Source: Carex sylvatica (Eukaryota > Streptophyta > Magnoliopsida > Poales > Cyperaceae). From it: a stretch of 64,000 bases of DNA. The translations under genes and the position numbers were made by a program. Below are positions 55,945-64,000 of the stretch, in pieces (positions within the stretch are counted from its first letter, which is position 1; each line of letters starts with the position of its first letter). The stretch covers positions 49,696 through 113,695 of the forward strand of contig CAXKVR010000458.1 in NCBI GenBank assembly GCA_964058845.1. The letters run 5' to 3'. The notes beneath the pieces are model-generated. The model made no database searches. It had not been told where the DNA came from and saw nothing but the letters and a program-made list of their open reading frames with translations.

Positions 55945-58482
55945 ATGTCATCTCATCGTGATTCCGTGGAAGAGGACATCGCGAGATTTTCGGCCGATCT
56001 TTTTGGCCCGTCAATACCAAATTATCCACAAAGTTTCTCCCAAATTGCACCACCTAATTATCCACAAAATTTTCCACCAAATTATCAAAGAAGGGACCAA
56101 ATGCTAGATTTGAATTATCAACAACCCTCACAAATGAATGCACCGTATTATACTTCAAACGATCCAAATGTATACATTCCACAAGAAACACTTCAACCGA
56201 CACCACAGTATACATATGGAGGCATTGACTCTTCTTCTGTAGCATCCAGTCAATTCACTGACACTGCTCCTGTAGGAGGTACACCTTCGACAGGTGAACC
56301 TGAAATTCAAGAAGAAGTTGTCCCTCCTTCGACAAGTGATCCGCCGCAAAAACCAGCAGGAAAGAAGACTAAAAGACCTCCCCCGAATACAATCAACCGT
56401 GGGCGAAATTTTATAAAATTACCAGAGGGAGTAACAACATTATGGCTTTTGGACAATGTAAGGTAAAAACTTGCCGAAATTTTTTTGAGTATAAACAAAG
56501 TAGTGGTTTGAGTAATTTTAAGAGACATGCCGAGACGCACGAAAAAAAGGGTGAGTTTCCATCTGAAAATTCTGAACCGGGACAAATCCAAACCCTTATA
56601 AACGCGGATAGTACCAGAACAAATCCAAAATTCGATGAATCAAAAATGCTTAGTGAATTGGCCCGGTACATTACCCATAAAGAACAACCAATAAGTATGG
56701 ATGGTTGCACGAGTTTTGCCCGGTTATGCATTCGGGGGTTAGGTCAACCAATGTACAAGAGGATCCATCATAGAAAGATGGTTGGTGAAATAAAAAACCA
56801 GTTTACCTCCACCAAAAACGACCTTAAAACTCTATTTGCATACCAAAACAATAACGTGTCAATTACCTCCGACATATGGACTGCCGGTAAACATGGCCTT
56901 GGGTACTCTTGTATTACCGGCCATTGGATCGATGATCATTGGGTATATTACAAAAAAGAATATTAAGTTTTCGAGTTTTGAATTCCCCCCACACTGCAAC
57001 TGTAATTTTCAAATCGATTATTGAGGTTTTAGAAGAGTATAACCTTAAGAGAAATTTTGGTAACAAGGTTTTTTCTATATCCTTCGATAATGCTAGCAAC
57101 AACATTGCTTCCATTGAGATTTTTAAACGGTCACTAAACCCGATAATGAATGGTGAAATGTTTCACCAAAAGTGTGCTTGCCACGTTCTTAACCTCGTCG
57201 TGAAGGCGGGTCTAAAAACAGAAGCCGTAAAACTATTGATAATTAAATTTAAGAATGCCCTCAACCACATTGTTTCAAACCAAGAAAGAAAACAACAGTT
57301 TGCTGCATTATACGTCACCTATAGATTGAGCAAGTTGAAGGTACCTTGGGATATAGATACCCGTTGGAACTCAACATATAGGTTGTTGAATCGATGCCTT
57401 CCCTACAAAGCTGTCATAGGTGAGTTTTTGAGAAGCTCCAACCCCGAGGCATTGCAATTCGAACTCATTGACGAAGAATGGGATAAACTGCAAAGGCTTA
57501 GCAAATTCCTTGGAATCTTTTTTACTGCAACAGTTCAACTATCATGCTCGTACTCACCGACGTCGTTTGAGTTGCTGAGACATCTCTATGAAATCTCCAA
57601 GGTGTATTGCGAATTAGAACAATCTGAAATCTATGATGCATCTCTCACGCCAATTGTAGATGCCATGAAACAAAAATTTCTAAAATATTGGGAAGATGTA
57701 CCTCTCCTAGCCATTATCGCAAACTGCCTCCACCCGGTATACAAGAAGTTTTACACGATGAGATGTAAAGTAGTTGAGAGGTACAAACAGAATTTACATT
57801 TAGACTCAACCGGAGTGGAGGCTTACGTGAATTCGAAGTTCGATGAGATGTTTAACATATACCACTCAAGAATGAGTGACAACCGAAACCCAGCTTCGTC
57901 TCGTCCCGCCCCTAGGTATGAATATAAATATACATGTGTTTTCAATCTTTATTATTTATAATATCTACATTATTTGTCCACTAATTTTTTTAATTGTTAA
58001 ATAGTTCCACTACTAGGAGCACTAGCAGTGGTGGATTATTAGCAGATTTTCAGTCGGAGAGCCAACCGCACACATCCGCAAACGAGTTATTGGGCTATAT
58101 ATCGATGATCAATGAAAATGAACAAGGACTTGACGTGATGGCATGGTGGAGGAGGCATCAAAGTTCCTTGCCAACGCTGGCTATGATGGCCCGCGATGTA
58201 TTTGCTGTGCCCGTATCAACCGTCCCTTCTGAAAGTTGTTTCAGTTCGGCGAACAGGATCCTCTCCGATAAACGAAGTAAGTTGGGTGCACATGTTTTTG
58301 AGAGACTTGTGTGCTTGAAGGATTGGATTGCTGCTGAAGAGCGTACGCAACATGTGCCTCAACAACCATCATCATCTGAAGCCGACACTGAAGAAAGCGG
58401 TACCGAGGCGCGACGTGAGGCTAATTCTGATTCTGACGGTGCCGAAGAGAGCGAACAATGGTATATGAATCCAAACTACTAA
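55945..58482 (+). pseudogene. hAT transposase, nearly intact pseudogene (copy 2)
   Basis: Encodes the enzyme that would cut and paste this family. Segments: 55945-56466 (N-terminal MSSHRDSVEEDIARFSAD, NYPQ-rich), a frame change near 56425-56445, 56442-56966 (BED-type zinc finger with QCKVKTC and FKRHAETH; ITSDIWTAGK), a second frame change near 56945, then 56939-57915 joined by an 89-bp GT-AG intron (57916-58004) to 58005-58482. Core motifs: SFDNASNN, FHQKCACHVLNL, DIDTRWNSTYRLLNR and ANCLHPVYKKFY. Dimerisation domain: VMAWWRRHQSS and TVPSESCFSSANRIL; the Glu of PSES corresponds by analogy to the third acidic residue of hAT enzymes. Only two single-base-type shifts were seen, so loss of function may be recent or the breaks could be sequencing errors. 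Confidence 0.93.
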
Positions 58483-59099
58483 ATAGGTAGTGTCGGTATA
58501 AATTTCTAACCTCTTTTAATCTTTATGGTTATTTTTTAAATTATAAATTTCTAAACATTTCAATTAGTTTTTAAGTTATCTATTTTAAAGAAGAATTACT
58601 AACAAAAAAAAAGTTAGAACTCCGCCTATGTTATTTTACATAGCCGGTCCCAAGCCCGGAATTAAGGAGGAGGGTAACTTTTATTTTTTAATCTATTATT
58701 TTAAAATTATTCATAATTATTTTTAAAGTAATTGATTTAAGAAAATTTTTATTTTTATTTTATTCTTTTAAAGTAAAAGATTTAATTATATTTTTTATTT
58801 TTATTTTATGTAACCTATTAAAAATAAATGAACGTTTATAAAATATATTATAGATATAAATAAATTATGAAACTATATAATTAGAATGAAAATTTGAAAA
58901 TAAAATAAAATGACTGGTGTAAAGAAATAAATAAATACATTTGTATTTAGCCGAATAAATATACAAATTTTCGCATGAATATTTTTTTTTATATATAAGT
59001 TACAAATTTTATTTATTTATATACACTATTTGATATTTAACTATTTTGATTTTAAAAGTCGAATTATAAACACGTAATAATATTCGTACAACACCGTAA

Positions 59100-59372
59100 A
59101 AAAATACCTTAAAAAAAAAAGAAAAAAAAAGAAAAAAAACAGAAAAAAAAAACAGAAAAAAAAAACAGAAAAAAAAATAGAAAAAAAAACAGAAAAAAAA
59201 AACAGAAAAAAAAAACCAGAAAAATAAAGCAGAAAAAAAAACAGAAAACAAAACATAAAAAAAAAGAAAAAAAAAACCGAAAAAAAGGACAAAAAAAACC
59301 GAAAAAAAACAGACAAAAAACCCAGAGAAAAACAGAAAAAAAAAACAGGGAAAAAAAAAAAAAAAAAAAAAA
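59100..59372. repeat. A-rich repeat with CAG punctuation
   Basis: AAAAAACAGAAAAAAAAACAG-like low-complexity purine tract inside the 3' part of hAT copy 2. The minus-strand Phe-rich frames 59009-59413 and 59041-59547 come from this tract. Confidence 0.95.
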
Positions 59373-59616
59373 AACCGGACCGGACCGGGTACCCGACCCA
59401 GACCGGGTACCATACCTGGACCGCCCTACCCGTGCCGGATACCACGGGCACGGGTAAAACTCGGGTAGGGTACGGTTTTTGAAAATTATACCCGAGTTTA
59501 CCCGACCCGAGATACCCGTTTACCCGACCTACCCGTACCCGACCCAAACCCGTACCCGACTCCGGGTAAACCCGGTCCGCCCGAACCCGGTCCGAGAGCA
59601 GCCCTCTAACTAAATT

Positions 59617-60420
59617 GGATGGCGTGGCATTTGCGCAAGAAATAGTGTGAGCGGGAAAGTGAAGCGCGGCTTGTCCTTTTCTTCTTCTTTCGCCATCAAG
59701 GCACAGTCATCATAACGTATGCAAGATGAGGTCATGCGAATATATATGTGAGAGATTATGACAACGTAATAAGGAACTTTATTAATAGAATTTCTAGTTA
59801 ACCTCGATCTGAGGCAAAGACTTTGAAGTCAATATTTGGCGTATTGATTCAAATTGTAATCAATTAGTTGTGAGTTGTTGGGAATCGATGAAGCATTGCC
59901 ATCTGGCGTTGGTTGGATTGAAGTCATGTGTGAAACAAAAGACATGGTATTTGCCTAAAAAGGAATTAATTGTTTAACATATTTCAGACGATATCCTCAG
60001 TTTTCTGGAACACAATAATTAATTAATAGAATTTTTACTTGACCATGGCATGGAGACTAAAAGACTATCAAGTCAATATTAATTGAGCGTATATTATAAT
60101 TCTACTCAAGTTGTAGGTTGTTGGGGATGAATACAAGAGTCTGGATTCAGACCCCTGAAGCAACTCAAAATTTGCATTTTTATTCTGATCGTCTGATTTG
60201 ATCAATATTTGTGTCAAAGCAGATCGGACGGTCCAGATTCAAACTCAAAATTTAAGGTAACTTAAGTATATAAATTCTGATCAAAGCAACGTTCATGTAA
60301 CTTGTGGGACCTTAATTATTAGATTGACAGACCCAGCACAATTTGAGTTTTTTTTCCATTCTTCCACCTTTTATTGTTCAAATTTGTCTCTTCTTTGTAG
60401 AATTTTAAATAAGGAAATGT
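59617..60420. repeat. Duplicated non-coding flank, copy 2
   Basis: GCAAGAAATAGTGTGAGCGG at 59635 is repeated at 62665, and the following GCGGCTTGTCCTTTTCTTCT block is also shared, as is the 49250-49540 pattern. A foldback pair based on AACTCAAAATTT lies at about 60152-60256. No gene. Confidence 0.75.
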
Positions 60421-61619
60421 ATATATGATGATGTAAAAAATAATATGAGATAGTATTTTTAATTTGTGTTGAAACTTTGAGTGCGTTTTAATCATAAAAA
60501 AGTTCCCATATTACGGCTATTTGGGTTGGAAAAATATTAATTTTGTTTAATTTGAAATAATTAATACAAATATATTTAAAATTGTGCAATTTATATTAGT
60601 GTTAATTCGAAAAGTAACATCTCTTGATCACTTGAAGTCTGAATGCTGCAATTGTACCATGACACGTAATTTTTATCATTGAGTAATTTTTTATTTTTTA
60701 TTTCTAAAAAGGGGGGAGATAAGGATATGGTTCCCTATACCTTTCTGTCTGTCACTGCCAACTAAGCATTGCACTGAGATGCGCCTAAAAAATATGACCA
60801 AATCATGCATGCTGGACAAGACAAAAATAGTATCATAATACATTGTTATTTCAAGACTTCTGAATTAGAAAATTTTGATAAAAGCTGCTGAAAATTCAAA
60901 TACACAATTGTTATGAGTGAGATTTGAACTCAAAACTTATGAATTACAAAATAGAGCTTTAACCACTAAGTTACAACTAAACATTTATTATTTATTGGGA
61001 GTAGCTAGATTAATTATATAAAAAATTTAAAAAAGATAAAATTTAATTAAATTCCTATACATATAATTAAAATTTTGAAAATTATAGAAGTAGCTTAACT
61101 ACCTTTGACTAAGTCTTGACCCGCCCCTCGCTGCAGCATTCCAGTTGCTTTATTACAAGTGTGGTTGTTCCTAGCTAGTTCATTTTATTATTCCAAGCAA
61201 AGTCCTTTTTATAAGAGAAAGAACTCAATTACTTGCTGAATCTTGCTCAATACATAAACATGTGAAATACACCCTTCCCCAATTTACCAAACTTTATTTC
61301 TTATTTGCTACTATCCCCAATAGACACTGTTTTTTAAGAAATTTGAAACGTAAAGTAGTGAACTTCATCGTCTAATACGTGAAAGGATACTTATTCGCTC
61401 AAAATATACACGATCGATATATCTTAACATTTTTTCTTCTGAAATTAAAAAAAAAAAATTATGTGTTGCATTGGATGAAGATATAACTGGAACCTTGAGA
61501 AAATTGAATGAATCGAACAATTAAGCCGAAATCAATGTGGCGGTGAGGCTGTGGTTTCTCTGTAGTACCCGGCTCAAATTGTCCCCTTTGAGAAAATGTG
61601 GGCTCAAATTCTAGTTTAT
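60421..61619. other. AT-rich intergenic sequence
   Basis: No supported gene, RNA or mobile-element end. The minus frame 61459-61680 is within duplicated non-coding sequence. Confidence 0.5.
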
Positions 61620-62920
61620 ATTTATTACTTGCTAGCAGCTGTAAGAATAGTGTAGGTGGCACAGTTAGGCCTACTAACACATTCTTTTCTTCTCACACTT
61701 GAATGGTTTCAAATTAATTAATGGGCCTCATTTCTTCTCACACAAACAGGAACCCCTTATTCTTCTTCTTTTTTTCTCTCACAAACATATATCTGTTCAG
61801 AGTCATTTAATCCGCATTAAAATTCACACACATTATTATGATCACGAGCAAATTTTATATAAATCGTCTGTATAAATTTTAATATGGATCGAATGATCAA
61901 TATTAAAATGAAAGATGGTTGGTCACAAATTAGGTAAGTCTTTTGCCATAGCACTAGATAGTGAATCCCGAACAAATTTTTTTTCGGAATCTGTCATTAT
62001 AGCGACTTCTCATGCCTTGAATCGCCAGAATGCGTATCCTCTGCATTAACTCAAAAGGAAATATTTTGAGTTAATGAATCTTAACCATTTGATTTTAAAT
62101 GGAGCCAATCCGGCTCCTGCTTATGATATAGGAGTTTTTTAATATTAGTGCAGATTTAGTCTGTACGAATCTCAAAATAAATCGGATGGTCAAGATTAAT
62201 TAACTCAAAATATTCCCTTTTGAGTTAATGCAGAGGATACGAATTCTGAATCGCCAATCTAGGTATACAAAATATCGCCTATATATATATGCATGGTGCA
62301 ATACTGCAATTCCTTAATTATAATTGTCCTTTCAAATAATAAATTGGAAATATGTACCCATGCATCTTGAGTTATATAATATTGATTTTTTTAAAGATTT
62401 ATCATTTGAGTTTCAAAAACTATTACCAAAGTTACTAGATTAAAAATTAGTTTTCAAATCTTAATATGACTTAAGAATACTATTTTTATTTTATTTACTG
62501 ATATGATTTATTCCAAGTTAATTGAATTCCATGACCAGTGTTGTAATAAACAGTACACGCTGGTCAGACGTATAGAGTACCCATCAGCAATTAATCTAAA
62601 ATAATTGAAATTAAATAATTGATTAATCATCTATTTTTTACAACAATGAACATATATAGTATTTGTGCAAGAAATAGTGTGAGCGGGAAAGTGAAGTGCG
62701 GCTTGTCCTTTTCTTCTTCGCCATCAAAGCATGGTCATTCATGACGTATGCAAATATGAGGTCATGTATGTGATCAGAGATTATGACGATTTTGCTCAAA
62801 TTCTAGTAACACAATTATTAGTAGAATTTATAGTTAACCACTCATCGAGGCAAAGACTTTCAAAGTTTCAAAGTCAATATTTCGCGTATTGATTAAAATT
62901 GCAGTCAAGTTGTAAAAAAT
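61620..62920. repeat. Duplicated non-coding flank, copy 3
   Basis: Colinear with parts of 47372-49540 and 59617-59880, and interrupted by the MITE at 62027-62246. No conserved reading frame across the copies. Confidence 0.75.
62027..62246. mobile_element. Foldback MITE with AGAATGCGTATCCTCTGC ends
   Basis: The left end has GTATCCTCTGCATTAACTC and the right end is its exact inverse; inner AATATTTTGAGTTAAT words are also inverted. Flanked by TGAATCGCC at 62018-62026 and 62247-62255 (9 bp). The paralogous site at about 48770 (CTTCAATCGTCAAGTTATAC) has no element. Probably Mutator-type. Confidence 0.85.
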
Positions 62921-63027
62921 TCAAAAGTAGACAATTTTCTATTCCTGTTCAATATGACTCTGCTACTGTATACTTTACAGTAATATAAATTCAGGATTAT
63001 ATATGGATTAATTCGACAAGTATTTTG

Positions 63028-63791
63028 TATGGGTGAAAATAGAGCGAATTCGGAGCAGGTAATGCTAATATCAAATCCGTATCCTCCTTTTAATGAACAT
63101 ATACGAATACGGATAGTAAACATATATCAAAGATTAAAATCAAATCCGTTATAAATTGATACATATACAGACCAAATATTCAATGAATATCGATATGAAG
63201 TGAATAATTGTTAAATAATTGAGTCATAAATATTAAGAGAAAATTAAGAAAATAACAAAAAAAATTAGATAAAAAAATTAGATAAAAAAAATGGAATGGA
63301 GGTGACGAAATGGAGATGATAAGAAGCAAAGGTAAAGAAAGAAAATAAAAATAAAAATAAAGTAAGGGGGTGACTGGCCCACTGCTCCAGCTAGCGTCAG
63401 CGCATAAAAAATTGAAAATGTGAAGCGTCCGGTCCGTCCGGAGATGAATTACTTTAGTCCCACATCGATTATTCAAAATTGATTTTGGGTCAGGTCATGG
63501 GTATCGGGTAGAAATGGATATCCTCTCTGTTTTCGGGTTCGAAAATTCATGCGTATCCAGATCTAGTTATTTTCTTCACATTTAGGGCCTATTCAGCTTC
63601 TAGACGGGAACATAAATGGGCTTGGGTTCGGATCTCTTTTTTCCCACGAGAACAATGGCAGCTAAACAAGACCTTAGTAACTATTTGAATTTTGATCTGG
63701 TAATTATCTAAATACATTTATCTTTCAAATATGGACAGTATACATACGGAGCAAATTCGAATGAATAAATCCGAATCGATTGTCACCCTTG
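63028..63791. mobile_element. hAT-like non-autonomous element
   Basis: Left end TATGGGTGAAAATAGAGCG, right end inverse CAAGGGTGACAATCGATTC. GTATTTTG on the left and ATAATTTG on the right are a possible diverged 8-bp duplication. ACGAATACGGATAG and GATAATTGAGTCATA-type words link it to 32057-32460. Minus frames 62905-63123 and 63180-63476 show no recognisable domain. Confidence 0.5.
63456..63467 (+). promoter_or_regulatory. Isolated snRNA-type upstream sequence element
   Basis: AGTCCCACATCG matches the plant U-snRNA upstream element consensus RTCCCACATCG exactly. No TATA motif at the expected distance and no U1-U6 RNA sequence follows, so it may be a remnant or a coincidence. Confidence 0.4.
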
Positions 63792-63799
63792 ATAATTTG

Positions 63800-64000
63800 A
63801 AAATAGTTCAATTTTAAATAATGTAAGTAATAAAATCAAATACTGATAGTGTTATGAGTAAAGCAAATACAAATTGCATAATTTTAGTGAATAATTCATA
63901 TTAATAAAATTCTCACACTAACTGTCGCGATTTTTCCACCAAATCTGTAAACTTAATTTGCATTTTAAGTCAGTAAAGTGTTTATTTTAAGTCTGTAAAT
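63800..64000. other. AT-rich window end
   Basis: Nothing recognisable; AT-rich sequence. Confidence 0.5.

Larger units (their letters stand above)
53200..59608 (+). mobile_element. hAT transposon, copy 2, with 8-bp target duplication
   Basis: Flanked on both sides by ACTAAATT (53192-53199 and 59609-59616). The termini TAGTGGTTTGC and (inverse) TAGAGGGCTGC match at 8 of 11 positions. Order of parts: CCCGA/GGGTC-rich subterminal zone (53215-53520), AT-rich leader with a large tandem array, transposase gene in plus orientation, and a second subterminal zone (59370-59590) with CCCGTACCCGACC words. Length 6.4 kb. The transposase gene is frameshifted, so this copy is not autonomous now. Confidence 0.92.

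Noticed and set aside
56307..56731. Minus-strand frames opposite the hAT transposase
   Set aside because: Shadows of the transposase coding sequence; the plus-strand frames carry the conserved motifs.
59009..59547. Phe-rich minus-strand frames of 134 and 168 codons
   Set aside because: Translation of a poly(A)/CAG low-complexity tract; no protein-like composition.

Overview
This window is AT-rich plant nuclear DNA. The evidence is a CBL-interacting protein kinase (CIPK) gene, hAT, CACTA and Mutator-type DNA transposons, solo LTRs of plant retrotransposon type, a plant-style SINE and a dense population of MITEs. The species cannot be named from the sequence; a eudicot is likely. Only one gene is complete and securely identified: the two-exon CIPK gene at 22728-24201 (+). 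Three weaker host-gene signals exist: in-phase exons on the minus strand at 32613-33615, a gene-like 5' end with a short three-exon reading frame at 36043-37170 (+), and in-phase minus-strand exons at 40669-41116 inside a hAT-like element.

Layout. 1-145: end of a MITE. 1197-4713: non-autonomous CACTA element (ATT target duplication) with three MITEs nested in its centre. 6689-8275: solo LTR (CCCCA duplication). 10.1-13.7 kb and 14.7-19.25 kb: two diverged copies of one tandem segmental duplication, differing by a LINE fragment, a Mutator-like MITE, a foldback element and a MITE/microsatellite cluster. 19504-19638: SINE. 22.4-24.2 kb: CIPK gene. 25.5-31.3 kb: a second old duplication with MITE insertions and empty sites. 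31.4-39.8 kb: repeats plus two gene-like signals. 39.8-41.8 kb: hAT-like element carrying exon-like pieces. 42.1-47.0 kb and 53.2-59.6 kb: two related hAT elements in opposite orientation with broken transposase genes. 50684-51053: small hAT MITE. 51098-52682: minus-strand solo LTR. 47.4-50.5 kb, 59.6-60.4 kb and 61.6-62.9 kb: related duplicated flanks. 63.0-63.8 kb: another hAT-like element, with an isolated snRNA-type upstream element.

The paralogous segments act as internal empty sites, so several insertions and target-site duplications can be read directly. The main biological theme is transposon structure: a MITE group with a conserved palindromic core but exchangeable ends, hAT elements with expanded tandem arrays and GGGTC-type subterminal repeats, and possible exon capture. 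The CIPK gene is the only clearly functional cellular gene and would act in calcium signalling with CBL calcium sensors.
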